Shown piece by piece: positions 52,080 through 60,848 of a stretch of DNA of 64,000 bases. The stretch comes from Micromonospora cathayae (lineage in GTDB: Bacteria > Actinomycetota > Actinomycetes > Mycobacteriales > Micromonosporaceae), in contig NZ_CP118615.1 of the NCBI RefSeq assembly GCF_028993575.1, forward strand, positions 682,001-746,000. The letters are read 5' to 3'. The first letter of the stretch is position 1, and each line of letters begins with the position of its first letter. The translations under genes were made by a program, and so were the position numbers. Under the pieces are notes generated by a model. The model worked only from the letters and a program-made list of their open reading frames with translations, was not told the origin of the DNA and did not search any database.

Positions 52080-53171
52080 TCAGATGGTGCAGTTGACCAG
52101 CACCGGCTCGGGGTGCAGGGTGACGCCGAACCGGGCGTGCACGCCGTCGCGGATCTCCCGGGCCAGGGTGACCAGGTCGGCGGTGCGGGCGGTGCCGGAA
52201 CGGTTGGTCAGCGCCAGGGTGTGCTTGCTGGAGATGGCGACCCCGGCCGGCCCGGGGTGGCCCTTGGCGAAACCGGCCTTGTCGATCAGCCAGGCGGCGC
52301 TGATCTTGACCAGGTCGCCCGCGCCCGGCCAGGCCGGCGGCTCGCCGACGTCGGCGGCCCGCTCCCGGAGCAGCTCGTACGCCTCCCGGTCGAGCACCGG
52401 GTTGGTGAAGAAGGAACCCACCGAGCGGGTGTCCGGGTCCGTCGGGTCGAGCACCATGCCCTTGCCGGCGCGCAGCCGGCGGACGGTGTCCCGGGCGTCG
52501 GCCAGCGGCACCCGGTCGCCGACCTCGACGTCGAGCGCGCGGGCCAGTTCGGCGTACCGGACCGGGGTGGACAGTGGTGAGCGGTGCAGCCGGAAGTCGA
52601 CCGAGAGCACCACCCAGCGGTCGCTGTGCCGGAAGATGCTGGACCGGTACGCGAACCCGCAGTCCGCCGCGTCGATCCGGTCGATGCCGCCGGTGTGCCG
52701 GTCGTACACCCGTACGCCGGTGATGGTCTCGGCGACCTCCTGGCCGTACGCGCCGACGTTCTGGATGGGGGTGGCCCCGGCCGAGCCGGGGATGCCGGCG
52801 AGGCACTCCACGCCGGACCAGCCGTTGGCGACGGTGGTGGCGACCAGGTCGTCCCAGGGCTCGCCGGCCTCGACCCGGACGGTGACCGTGCCGGCGTCCT
52901 CGGCGACCACCTCAAGGCCCCGGGAGCGGACCAGGACGACGGTGCCGGCGAAGCCGACGTCACCGATCACCACGTTGCTGCCGCCGGCCAGCACCAGGAC
53001 GGGTTCATCCCGGCGTTGCGCCTCCTGCACCCTCTGTACGATTTCTTCGGCGCTGACGGCGGTCACGAGCCGGTTCGCCGCACCACCGAGCCCCAGGGTG
53101 GTGTGTCTCGCCAGGGAGAGTCCGTCGGCGGATCGGGTTTCGACTGTCGGCTGGGCGTAGGCGTCTGGCAC
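52080..53171 (-). CDS. murB: UDP-N-acetylmuramate dehydrogenase MurB
   Basis: The 363-aa FAD enzyme reduces UDP-GlcNAc-enolpyruvate to UDP-MurNAc in peptidoglycan synthesis. VLVLAGGSNVVIGDVGFAGT is the FAD-binding segment, GVECLAGIPGSAGATPIQNV and GAYGQEVAE the active region, and KISAAWLIDKAGFAKGHPGP the C-terminal domain. I choose GTG 53171: a -10 TAGGGT ends seven bases before it. The earlier GTG at 53180 (three residues longer) overlaps that box. Confidence 0.94.
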   Translation of the reverse strand: MPDAYAQPTVETRSADGLSLARHTTLGLGGAANRLVTAVSAEEIVQRVQEAQRRDEPVLVLAGGSNVVIGDVGFAGTVVLVRSRGLEVVAEDAGTVTVRVEAGEPWDDLVATTVANGWSGVECLAGIPGSAGATPIQNVGAYGQEVAETITGVRVYDRHTGGIDRIDAADCGFAYRSSIFRHSDRWVVLSVDFRLHRSPLSTPVRYAELARALDVEVGDRVPLADARDTVRRLRAGKGMVLDPTDPDTRSVGSFFTNPVLDREAYELLRERAADVGEPPAWPGAGDLVKISAAWLIDKAGFAKGHPGPAGVAISSKHTLALTNRSGTARTADLVTLAREIRDGVHARFGVTLHPEPVLVNCTI

Positions 53172-53178
53172 GCCTTTC

Positions 53179-53184
53179 ACCCTA
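53179..53184 (-). promoter_or_regulatory. -10 element of leaderless murB transcript
   Basis: TAGGGT on the minus strand, seven bases before GTG 53171; overlaps the alternative GTG. Confidence 0.5.
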
Positions 53185-53241
53185 GGCTGAGGAACAACCG
53201 TGACATGGCACAGGTGGCACGGTCACCCCGGAAGGATCGCG

Positions 53242-54009
53242 ATGAGCAGACTGCACGTCAGCAAGGATTTCTGGATCGGTGCGCTCCGGACGGAGGGCCC
53301 GGCGTTCGCAGCCGCCGTGGCCGAGGCCCCGCCGGAGACACCGGTCCTCTCCTGCCCCGGCTGGACGGTCACCGACCTGGCCCTGCACCTGGCTGCGGTC
53401 TACCAGTTCGTGCACGCCCGGGCCAGCGCGGGTGACGCCTCGCCCCCGTCGTCCCGGCCCGCTGACCGGGCCGAGCTGCCGGCCGGGGTGACCGCGCTCC
53501 AGCTCTGGCAGGACTCGTACGACAAGCTGGTGGCCCTGTTCGACGGCCTGGACCCGGAGGCCCCGGCCTGGAACTGGGCGCCGCAGCCGAAGCGGGCCGG
53601 CTTCTGGCCGCGCCGGATGGCGCACGAGACGGCGATCCACCGGTGGGACGCGCAGCTCGCCATCGCGGCGGGTGAGCCGATCGAGGCGAAGCTCGCGGCG
53701 GACGGGGTGAGCGAGGTGCTGGACACCTTCCTGCCGGCGGGTCGCCGCCGGACGCGGGGGCAGCAGTGGCGCGGGGTGGTGCACCTGGTGGCGACCGACG
53801 CCGAGCAGGAGTGGTTCCTGCGGCTGCGCGGCGAGGGGGTGGCGCTGCTGGACACCGGCACGATCCTGGACCACGACGACCACCACCCGCGGGCGCACGC
53901 GGTGGGCACGGCGAGCGATCTGCTGCTGGCGCTGTGGGGCCGGGTGGACCTGGACACGCTGACCGTGACCGGGGACCGGGCTCTGCTGGAGGGTCTGCGG
54001 ACCGCCTGA
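53242..54009 (+). CDS. Mycothiol-dependent maleylpyruvate isomerase family protein (DinB-like)
   Basis: The 255-aa protein has the DinB/MDMPI fold: PVLSCPGWTVTDLALHLAAV with the first metal His, and RMAHETAIHRWDAQLAIAAG with the HxxxHxxD-like second metal set. Such proteins use mycothiol or bacillithiol as cofactor for isomerisation or thiol transfer. ATG 53242 follows GGAAGGAT. It agrees with mshA being in the same window. Substrate is unknown. A strong intrinsic terminator lies 20 bases after the stop. Confidence 0.88.
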   Translation: MSRLHVSKDFWIGALRTEGPAFAAAVAEAPPETPVLSCPGWTVTDLALHLAAVYQFVHARASAGDASPPSSRPADRAELPAGVTALQLWQDSYDKLVALFDGLDPEAPAWNWAPQPKRAGFWPRRMAHETAIHRWDAQLAIAAGEPIEAKLAADGVSEVLDTFLPAGRRRTRGQQWRGVVHLVATDAEQEWFLRLRGEGVALLDTGTILDHDDHHPRAHAVGTASDLLLALWGRVDLDTLTVTGDRALLEGLRTA

Positions 54010-54029
54010 GTCAACCGGGACACGCCGAG

Positions 54030-54057
54030 AGCGGGGGCCGGTCGGCCCCCGCTTTTT
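54030..54057 (+). terminator. Textbook intrinsic terminator
   Basis: A 10-bp stem (AGCGGGGGCC and complement), GGTC loop and a five-T tract. It is the clearest terminator in the window and separates the mycothiol-type gene from the sugar operon. Confidence 0.92.
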
Positions 54058-54069
54058 CGCACCCTGCGC

Positions 54070-54083
54070 TGAGAGCGCTCTCT
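54070..54083. promoter_or_regulatory. LacI-family operator O1
   Basis: TGAGAGCGCTCTCT, identical to O2. It resembles the CebR/CelR box TGGGAGCGCTCCCA (central GAGCGCTC identical). It overlaps the -35. Confidence 0.85.
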
Positions 54084-54111
54084 TGACAGCGTGGACGACA
54101 CCCACCACCCT
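54083..54111 (+). promoter_or_regulatory. Sugar operon promoter
   Basis: TTGACA is 17 bases from CACCCT (-10). The two operators sit at its -35 edge and at its transcription start. Confidence 0.65.
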
Positions 54112-54115
54112 TGCG

Positions 54116-54129
54116 TGAGAGCGCTCTCT
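54116..54129. promoter_or_regulatory. LacI-family operator O2
   Basis: TGAGAGCGCTCTCT, 46 bases (centre to centre) after O1, placing both repressors near the same face and covering the start site. Confidence 0.85.
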
Positions 54130-54191
54130 CGATCCCCACCACCACCGGCTCACGCCGCAGCACATACCGACCTGAGAGGGGTCCGATACAG

Positions 54192-55502
54192 ATGGGTGTC
54201 ATTCCGCGCCGCCGCCTCGCGGCGGCGGTCGCCCTGGTCGCGGCCACCGTACTGGCCACCACCGCGTGCGGTGGCGGCGACGACGAGTCCGCCGACGGCG
54301 GGCCGATCACGCTGACCGTCGACGTCTTCGGCCAGTTGGGCTACGAGCAGCTGTACCGCGAGTACGAGGCCGCCAACCCCGGCATCAAGATCGTCGAGCG
54401 GGGTACCGGCGGCAACCTGGACGAGTACTCCCCGAAGCTGACCCAGTGGCTGGCCGCCGGCAAGGGCGCCGGTGACGTGGTCGCCATCGAAGAGGGGTTG
54501 ATGGTCGAGTACAAGGCCAACCCCGGCAACTTCGTCAACCTGCTCGACCACGGGGCCGGCGAGCTGAAGGGCAACTTCCTGGAGTGGAAGTGGAACCAGG
54601 GGCTCACCGCCGACGGCAAGCACCTGATCGGTCTCGGCACCGACGTCGGCGGCATGGCGATGTGCTACCGCACGGACCTGTTCGCCAAGGCCGGGCTGCC
54701 CACCGCGCGGGACGAGGTGTCCAAGCTCTGGCCCACCTGGCAGGACTACGTCAAGGTCGGTGAGCAGTTCAAGGCGAAGAACACCGGGGCGTCGTTCCTC
54801 GACGCGGCCACCAACATCTTCAACACCATCGTGCTCCAGACCGCCGGTAACGGACCGGGCTACCACTACTACGACACCAGCGACAAGCTGGTCGTCGACA
54901 GCAACCCGGCGGTCCGCCAGGCGTGGGACACCACCATGGACATCGTCGACTCCGGCCTCTCCGGCAAGTACGGCTCCTGGTCCGAGGAGTGGGTGTCGGC
55001 GTTCAAGCAGGCCAAGTTCGCCACCATCGCCTGCCCGGCCTGGATGACCGGGGTCATCGAGGGCAACGCCGGCCCGGCCGCCAAGGGCAAGTGGGACATC
55101 GCCCGGGTGCCCGGCGACGGCGGCAACTGGGGCGGCTCGCACCTGGCCGTGCCGAAGCAGAGCAAGCACCAGGCCGAGGCGATCGCCCTGGTCAAGTTCC
55201 TGACCAGCGCCAAGGGCCAGATCGGCGCGTTCAAGGCCAAGGGTCCGCTGCCGTCGTCCCCGCAGGCGCTGGACGACCCGGCGATCGTCGAGTCGAAGAA
55301 CCCGTACTTCTCCGACGCCCCGGTCGGGCAGATCTTCGCCGCGGGCGCCAAGACCCTCAAGCCGGTCTACATGGGCCCGAAGAACCAGGCCGTCCGGACC
55401 GAGGTGGAGAACGCCGTCCGCACCGTCGAACTCGGGCAGCGCAGCCCCGAGGAGGGCTGGAAGGACGCGCTGAACAACGCCAAGAAGGCCGCCGACAAGT
55501 GA
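54192..55502 (+). CDS. ABC sugar transporter substrate-binding lipoprotein (CebE-like)
   Basis: The 436-aa exported protein starts MGVIPRRRLAAAVALVAATV and has the lipobox Cys in ATTACGGGDD. The family 1 extracellular solute-binding pattern includes ITLTVDVFGQLGYEQLYREY, PKLTQWLAAGKGAGDVVAIE, WPTWQDYVKVGEQF and AWMTGVIEG. It should bind a beta-linked oligosaccharide, given the downstream GH1 gene. GAGAGGGG lies about ten bases before ATG 54192. No ATPase is encoded nearby, as in CebEFG, which uses the shared MsiK. Confidence 0.9.
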   Translation: MGVIPRRRLAAAVALVAATVLATTACGGGDDESADGGPITLTVDVFGQLGYEQLYREYEAANPGIKIVERGTGGNLDEYSPKLTQWLAAGKGAGDVVAIEEGLMVEYKANPGNFVNLLDHGAGELKGNFLEWKWNQGLTADGKHLIGLGTDVGGMAMCYRTDLFAKAGLPTARDEVSKLWPTWQDYVKVGEQFKAKNTGASFLDAATNIFNTIVLQTAGNGPGYHYYDTSDKLVVDSNPAVRQAWDTTMDIVDSGLSGKYGSWSEEWVSAFKQAKFATIACPAWMTGVIEGNAGPAAKGKWDIARVPGDGGNWGGSHLAVPKQSKHQAEAIALVKFLTSAKGQIGAFKAKGPLPSSPQALDDPAIVESKNPYFSDAPVGQIFAAGAKTLKPVYMGPKNQAVRTEVENAVRTVELGQRSPEEGWKDALNNAKKAADK

Positions 55503-56506
55503 CCGTCGGAGTCCAACGGCAACCGGTGGGGGCCGCTCCGGCGGCCCCACCGGCCCGCCCGCCGAGGGGGGTCCGCCTCAGCCGGCTCGACCAGCGGTAC
55601 TCCCCGTACCTGTACATCGCGCCGTTCTTCCTGCTCTTCGGGGTGTTCGGGCTGTACCCGCTGGCGTACACGTTCTGGGTGTCGCTGCACGACTGGGACC
55701 TGCTCGGCACCGAGCACGCCTTCGTCGGCGCGGAGAACTACACCAAGCTGATGGCCGACCCGGACTTCTGGCACGCGGTGGTCAACACGCTGGGCATCTT
55801 CGTCATCTCCACCGTCCCGCAGCTGCTCCTCGCGCTCTGGCTGGCGAACCTGCTCAACCGGCAACTGCGCGCCCGGACCACGTTCCGGATGGCGGTGCTG
55901 GTGCCGAACGTGACCTCCACCGCCGCCGTGGCGATCGTCTTCGGGGTGCTGTTCGGCCGCGAGTTCGGCATGATCAACTGGCTGCTCGACCTGGTCGGGG
56001 TGGACCCGATCGGCTGGAAGTCCAACCGGTTCGCCTCCTGGGTGGCGATCTCGGCCATGGTCGACTGGCGGTGGACCGGCTACAACGCGCTGATCTTCCT
56101 GGCCGCCATGCAGGCCATCCCGCGCGACCTGTACGAGTCGGCGGCCATCGACGGGGCCAACCGGGCCCGGCAGTTCTGGTCGATCACCGTGCCGCTGCTC
56201 AAGCCGACCCTCATCTTCACCGTGATCATCTCCACCATCGGCGGGCTCCAGCTCTTCACCGAGCCCCGGCTGTTCCACTCCGGCACCAACCCGATCCGGG
56301 GCGGGCCGATGCGCGAATCGCAGACGATGACCATGTACATGTTCGAGAACGCCTTCGCCCCGCACTACAACTTCGGGTACGGCTCGGCGGTGGCCTGGCT
56401 GCTGTTCGCCCTGATCGCGATCGTCGCGGCGATCAACGTGCTGATGTTGCGCCGGCTCTCCGGTGACGGCGGCGGGCGGACCGGGAAGAAGGGGAAGCGC
56501 CGATGA
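55499..56506 (+). CDS. ABC sugar transporter permease 1 (CebF-like)
   Basis: The 335-aa permease has six helices (PYLYIAPFFLLFGVFGLYPL begins the first) and the EAA loop YESAAIDGANRARQFWSITV that contacts the ATPase. The GTG start overlaps the lipoprotein stop by four bases (GTGA), and its stop overlaps the next gene by four. The N-terminal ~30 residues are Pro/Ala-rich. Confidence 0.93.
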   Translation: MTVGVQRQPVGAAPAAPPARPPRGVRLSRLDQRYSPYLYIAPFFLLFGVFGLYPLAYTFWVSLHDWDLLGTEHAFVGAENYTKLMADPDFWHAVVNTLGIFVISTVPQLLLALWLANLLNRQLRARTTFRMAVLVPNVTSTAAVAIVFGVLFGREFGMINWLLDLVGVDPIGWKSNRFASWVAISAMVDWRWTGYNALIFLAAMQAIPRDLYESAAIDGANRARQFWSITVPLLKPTLIFTVIISTIGGLQLFTEPRLFHSGTNPIRGGPMRESQTMTMYMFENAFAPHYNFGYGSAVAWLLFALIAIVAAINVLMLRRLSGDGGGRTGKKGKRR

Positions 56507-57336
56507 CCCGGCTCTGGGGAGCCAGTCGGCTCACCTACGCGGCGCTGATCGCCGCCGGTCTCATGTCGATCTTTCCGATCTACTGGATGTTCGTGGTCGC
56601 CAGCCGGTCCAGCGACGCGATGGGGCAGGTCCCGCCGCCGGTCACCCCGGGCGGCAACCTCGGCGCGAACATCGCCCGGCTGTTCTCCAACACCGACGCG
56701 TACTTCCTCACCGGTCTGATCAACTCGGCGATCGTGGCGACCACCGTCACCGTCTCGGTGGTGTTCTTCTCCACCCTGGCCGGGTTCGCCTTCGCCAAAC
56801 TGCGGTTCAAGGGCCGCAACGCGCTGCTGCTGGTGATCGTGGCGACCATGATGGTCCCCACCCAGCTCGGCGTCATCCCGCTGTACATGCTGATGACCAG
56901 GCTGAACTGGAACGACCGGCTGCCGGCGGTGATCGTCCCGGCCCTGGTCACCGGGTTCGGGGTGTTCATGATGCGGCAGTACGCCAGCCAGGCGGTCAGC
57001 GGCGAACTGATCGAGGCGGCCCGGGTCGACGGCTGCGGCACCGCCCGGATCTACTGGAACGTGGTGCTGCCGGCGCTGCGGCCGGCCGCCGCCGTACTGG
57101 GGCTGCTCACCTTCATGACCACCTGGAACGACTTCCTGTGGCCGTACGCGGTACTCAACGACCCCGAGAACCCGACCGTGCAACTATCGTTGCGGGCACT
57201 GTCTGACGGGTACTACCAGGACATGTCGCAGGTGTTCACCGGGACGGCCATCGCCACCCTGCCCCTGCTGCTCGTCTTCGTCCTGTTCGGCCGTCAGATC
57301 ATCGGCGGAATCATGGAAGGTGCGGTCAAAGCGTGA
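56503..57336 (+). CDS. ABC sugar transporter permease 2 (CebG-like)
   Basis: The 277-aa partner permease opens MTRLWGASRLTYAALIAAGL and has the EAA loop IEAARVDGCGTARIYWNVVL (the usual Gly is Cys-flanked, EAARVDGCG). It completes the heterodimer. ATG overlaps the stop of permease 1 (ATGA). It is followed 58 bases later by the beta-glucosidase gene. Confidence 0.93.
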   Translation: MTRLWGASRLTYAALIAAGLMSIFPIYWMFVVASRSSDAMGQVPPPVTPGGNLGANIARLFSNTDAYFLTGLINSAIVATTVTVSVVFFSTLAGFAFAKLRFKGRNALLLVIVATMMVPTQLGVIPLYMLMTRLNWNDRLPAVIVPALVTGFGVFMMRQYASQAVSGELIEAARVDGCGTARIYWNVVLPALRPAAAVLGLLTFMTTWNDFLWPYAVLNDPENPTVQLSLRALSDGYYQDMSQVFTGTAIATLPLLLVFVLFGRQIIGGIMEGAVKA

Positions 57337-57394
57337 GCGCGAGGAGTGAGCCGCTCCTGCGAGCCCCGCAGTCGCGAACGAAAGAAGGTACCGC

Positions 57395-58765
57395 GTGAAC
57401 ACGCTGCGATTTCCGGAGAACTTCGTCTGGGGGGCGGCCACCGCCGCGTACCAGATCGAGGGTGCGGCCCGCGACGACGGCCGCGGCCCGTCGATCTGGG
57501 ACACCTTCAGCCGTACGCCGGGCAAGGTCTTCCGGGGGCACACCGGCGACGTCGCCTGCGACCACTACCACCGGTACCGCGACGACGTGGCGCTGATGGC
57601 GGACCTGGGGCTGAAGGCGTACCGCTTCTCCATCGCCTGGCCCCGGATCCAGCCCGACGGCACCGGCCCGGTCGAACCGCGCGGCCTGGACTTCTACGAC
57701 CGGCTGGTGGACGCCCTCGTCGAACGGGGTATCGACCCGATCGTCACGCTCTACCACTGGGACCTGCCGCAGACCCTCCAGGACCGGGGCGGCTGGACCA
57801 ACCGGGACACCGCCGAGTACTTCGCCGAGTACGCCACCGCCGTGTACGCCCGGCTCGGTGACCGGATCCGCACCTGGACCACGCTCAACGAGCCGTGGTG
57901 CTCGGCGTACCTCGGCTACGGCAGCGGCATCCACGCTCCCGGGGTGGTCGACGCCGGGGCGGCCTTCAGCGCCGTACACCATCTGCTGCTCGGGCACGGC
58001 CTGGCGGCCCGCGCGCTGCGCGCGGCCGGCGCGGAGACCGTCGGGATCACCCTGAACCCGGCGGACGTGCAGCCGGCCGACCCGACCAGTGCCGCCGACG
58101 CCGCCGCCGTGCGGCTGGTCGACGGACTCCAGAACCGGATCTTCCTGGACCCGCTGACCGGGGCCGGCTACCCGGAGGACATGCTCACCCACATCGCCCG
58201 GCACGTCGAACCGACCTTCATCCGGGACGGCGACGAGAAGCTCATCGCCGCCCCGATCGACCTGCTCGGCATCAACTTCTACCAGCCCACCTACGTGGCC
58301 GGGCGGCCCGACGCGGCGGGGGGCGGCGGCACCTTCCCGGGCACCGAGGGCGCGGTGGAGTTCCAGCCGGCGACCGGCCCGCTCACCGAAATGGGTTGGA
58401 TGATCGAGCCGGCCGGGCTGACCCGGCTGCTGGAGCGGATCGCCACCGACTACCCCGGCCTACCCATGATGATCACCGAAAACGGTGGCGCGTTCCCCGA
58501 CCCGGTGCGGCCGGAGGACGGACAGGTGGCCGACGACGACCGGATCGGCTACCTCGACGGGCACCTACGGGCGGCACACGAGGCGATCAGCCGGGGAGTG
58601 GACCTGCGCGGCTATCTCGTATGGTCATTCCTGGACAACTTCGAGTGGGCCGCCGGCTACCAGAAGCGGTTCGGGATCGTCCACGTCGACTACCTGACCC
58701 AGCGGCGCACACCGAAGTCGAGCGCCCGGTGGTACCAGGAGGTGATCTCCCGGAACGGGCTGTGA
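57395..58765 (+). CDS. GH1 beta-glucosidase (BglC-like)
   Basis: The 456-aa cytoplasmic enzyme hydrolyses cellobiose and related beta-glucosides taken up by the neighbouring transporter. LRFPENFVWGAATAAYQIEG is the N-terminal family signature; the acid/base Glu166 is in TTLNEPWCSAY and the nucleophile Glu362 in MMITENGGAFPD. Length and motifs are full. The GTG start has GAAGG seven bases upstream. It is part of the same operon as the permeases. Confidence 0.95.
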   Translation: MNTLRFPENFVWGAATAAYQIEGAARDDGRGPSIWDTFSRTPGKVFRGHTGDVACDHYHRYRDDVALMADLGLKAYRFSIAWPRIQPDGTGPVEPRGLDFYDRLVDALVERGIDPIVTLYHWDLPQTLQDRGGWTNRDTAEYFAEYATAVYARLGDRIRTWTTLNEPWCSAYLGYGSGIHAPGVVDAGAAFSAVHHLLLGHGLAARALRAAGAETVGITLNPADVQPADPTSAADAAAVRLVDGLQNRIFLDPLTGAGYPEDMLTHIARHVEPTFIRDGDEKLIAAPIDLLGINFYQPTYVAGRPDAAGGGGTFPGTEGAVEFQPATGPLTEMGWMIEPAGLTRLLERIATDYPGLPMMITENGGAFPDPVRPEDGQVADDDRIGYLDGHLRAAHEAISRGVDLRGYLVWSFLDNFEWAAGYQKRFGIVHVDYLTQRRTPKSSARWYQEVISRNGL

Positions 58766-58775
58766 CGAGGTGGTG

Positions 58776-59792
58776 GTGACGGGAATGACGACGGCGCAAC
58801 GGCCCACCCTGGAGGCGGTGGCCCGGCGGGCCGGGGTGTCCCGGGCCACCGTCTCACGCGTGGTCAACGGCTCGACCACCGTCGCCGAACCGATCCGGGC
58901 GGCGGTCAACCAGGCGGTGGCCGAACTGGGGTACGTACCCAACCTGGCCGCCCGCAGCCTGGTCACCCAACGCACCGACTCGATCGCGCTGATCATGCCC
59001 GAGGCGGCCACCCGGGTCTTCTCCGACGACCAGGTGTTCCCCGGCATCATCCGGGGCGTCAGCCAGGAGTTGGAGGCCGCCGACAAGCAGCTCGTACTGA
59101 TGCTCGCCGGCTCGCCGGCCGGGCGGGACCGGGTGGAGCGGTACACCACCGGCCGGCACGTCGACGGGGTGCTGTTCGCCTCGCTGCACGGCGCAGACCC
59201 GCTGCCCGCCCGGCTCGCCCGGCTGGGCATCCCGGTGGTGTGCAGCGGCCGAGGGCTCGGTGACTCCCCGGTGCCGTACGTCGACGTCGACCACGTCGGC
59301 GGGGTGACCCGGGCGGTGCGGTACCTGATCGACAGCGGCCGGCGGCGGATCGCCACCATCGCCGGCCCGCAGGACATGGTCGCCGGCCTGGCCCGCCTCA
59401 CCGGCTACCGGGACACCGTCGCCGCCGCCGGGCTGCCCGAACTGGTCGCGTACGGCGACTTCACCCGGGAGTCCGGGGCGGCGGCCATGCGTCAGCTCCT
59501 CGACGCGGACCCCGACCTGGACGCGGTGTTCGCCGCGTCCGACCTGATGGCGCACGCCGCCCTGCGTACCCTCCGGGAGGCGGGGCGGCGGGTGCCCGAG
59601 GACGTGGCGGTGATCGGCTTCGACGACATCGAGACCGCCGCCTACACCGAGCCGCCGCTGACCACCGTCCGGCAGCCGATCCTCGAACTCGGCCGGGCCG
59701 GCACCCGCCAACTCCTGCGCATCGCCGCCGGCGAGACCGTCGAACCGGCCCTGATCCTCCCTACCGAACTGGTGCTGCGCGCCTCCGCGTGA
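58776..59792 (+). CDS. LacI-family repressor of the sugar operon (CebR-like)
   Basis: The 338-aa regulator has a helix-turn-helix PTLEAVARRAGVSRATVSRV plus hinge helix VNGSTTVAEPIRAAVNQAV and a periplasmic-binding-like effector domain (GIIRGVSQELEAADKQLVLM; GRHVDGVLFASLHG; VAVIGFDDIETAAYTEPPLT). It very likely binds the two palindromes upstream of the operon and releases them on sugar. Start: GTG 58776 has GACGAGG five bases upstream; ATG 58785 is three codons later. It overlaps no gene and follows the beta-glucosidase by ten bases. Confidence 0.92.
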   Translation: MTGMTTAQRPTLEAVARRAGVSRATVSRVVNGSTTVAEPIRAAVNQAVAELGYVPNLAARSLVTQRTDSIALIMPEAATRVFSDDQVFPGIIRGVSQELEAADKQLVLMLAGSPAGRDRVERYTTGRHVDGVLFASLHGADPLPARLARLGIPVVCSGRGLGDSPVPYVDVDHVGGVTRAVRYLIDSGRRRIATIAGPQDMVAGLARLTGYRDTVAAAGLPELVAYGDFTRESGAAAMRQLLDADPDLDAVFAASDLMAHAALRTLREAGRRVPEDVAVIGFDDIETAAYTEPPLTTVRQPILELGRAGTRQLLRIAAGETVEPALILPTELVLRASA

Positions 59793-59834
59793 AGACGCTC
59801 GTCAACGGGGTCGCCCGGACGGCCCCGGTTTGCG

Positions 59835-59840
59835 TACCGT
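59835..59840 (+). promoter_or_regulatory. -10 element of leaderless GNAT transcript
   Basis: TACCGT, seven bases before GTG 59848. Confidence 0.5.
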
Positions 59841-59847
59841 CCCGGGG

Positions 59848-60750
59848 GTGACCACTCCCCCGTACCGGATCCGGCCGGCCCGACCCGAGGACGCGCCGGA
59901 CGTGGTGGCGCTCCGCGCACTCGTCTACCCGTACCTGGTGCGCGGCGTCGAGTCCACCCGCCGCCGGATCGCCGAACCGGTGCCGGGCGGTCATGAGGCC
60001 GTCCTGGTGGCCGAGGTCGCCGGGACGGTCGTCGGCTGGGTGGCCGCGTACCGCAACCGGCTGACCGCAGCGGCCGACCTCGGCGAGATCGCCACCCTGC
60101 ACGTGCACCCCGACCATCGGCGGCGCGGCATCGGCACCGCCCTGTTGACCAGGGCACTCGACCATCTGGCCCCGCTCGCCCTGCCCCGGACCCGGCTGTG
60201 GGCGCTGGCGGAATGGGTGCCGTTCGCGGAGAAGCACGGTTTCCCGCCCAGCCGGTCGGTGCGGTACTCGGCGCTCGACCTGACGTCCCTGGCTCCGCCA
60301 CCGCAGGCCCCGGCGGGTGCCCGGCTGCTCAGGCTGGCCGAGGTGGAGCCGCGTCGGCTGCACGCCGCCCACCTCGCCGCGAGCGTGGGCAAGCCGGGTG
60401 ACGCCCCCGCCGACGGCATCGACTACCCCACCTGGCACCACCTGGTGTGGTCGAACCTGGACCTCGACCACGCCGCCAGTTCGGCGGTCGAGATCGACGG
60501 TGCGGTGGCATCCTTCAGCCTGGTGGTACGGAACGGCGACCGGATGACCTCGGACATGACCGCGACGCTGCCCGCGTACCGGGGCCGGGGGTTGGCCCGG
60601 CTGGTGAAACTGACCGCCCTGCACCGGGCCCGCGAGGTCGGCGCGAACACCGCGTACACCTCGAACGACGAGGCGAACGCCCCGATGCTGGCGGTCAACG
60701 AACGGCTCGGCTACCGCCCGGTGGCGACCCAGTGGTCCTGCCTGCGTTAG
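59848..60750 (+). CDS. Tandem GNAT-family acetyltransferase
   Basis: The 300-aa protein has two GNAT domains. The first opens YRIRPARPEDAPDVVALRAL, with the acetyl-CoA loop LHVHPDHRRRGIGTALLTRA. The second has TATLPAYRGRGLARLVKLTA and the end motif LAVNERLGYRPVATQWSCLR. This double arrangement is common in actinobacterial GNATs of unknown substrate; MshD-like mycothiol synthases are one such group, but the match is not specific. GTG 59848 is chosen over TTG 59830 because of the leaderless -10. Confidence 0.88.
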   Translation: MTTPPYRIRPARPEDAPDVVALRALVYPYLVRGVESTRRRIAEPVPGGHEAVLVAEVAGTVVGWVAAYRNRLTAAADLGEIATLHVHPDHRRRGIGTALLTRALDHLAPLALPRTRLWALAEWVPFAEKHGFPPSRSVRYSALDLTSLAPPPQAPAGARLLRLAEVEPRRLHAAHLAASVGKPGDAPADGIDYPTWHHLVWSNLDLDHAASSAVEIDGAVASFSLVVRNGDRMTSDMTATLPAYRGRGLARLVKLTALHRAREVGANTAYTSNDEANAPMLAVNERLGYRPVATQWSCLR

Positions 60751-60848
60751 CTCCTGGCTCCACTGTCAGTCTGAAGGCCGCCAAGGTCCCGTGCCCGTCC
60801 CGGCCCCGCCCCACGGATGTTCGTGCGCCCGGCTGACCACGAGTGGGG

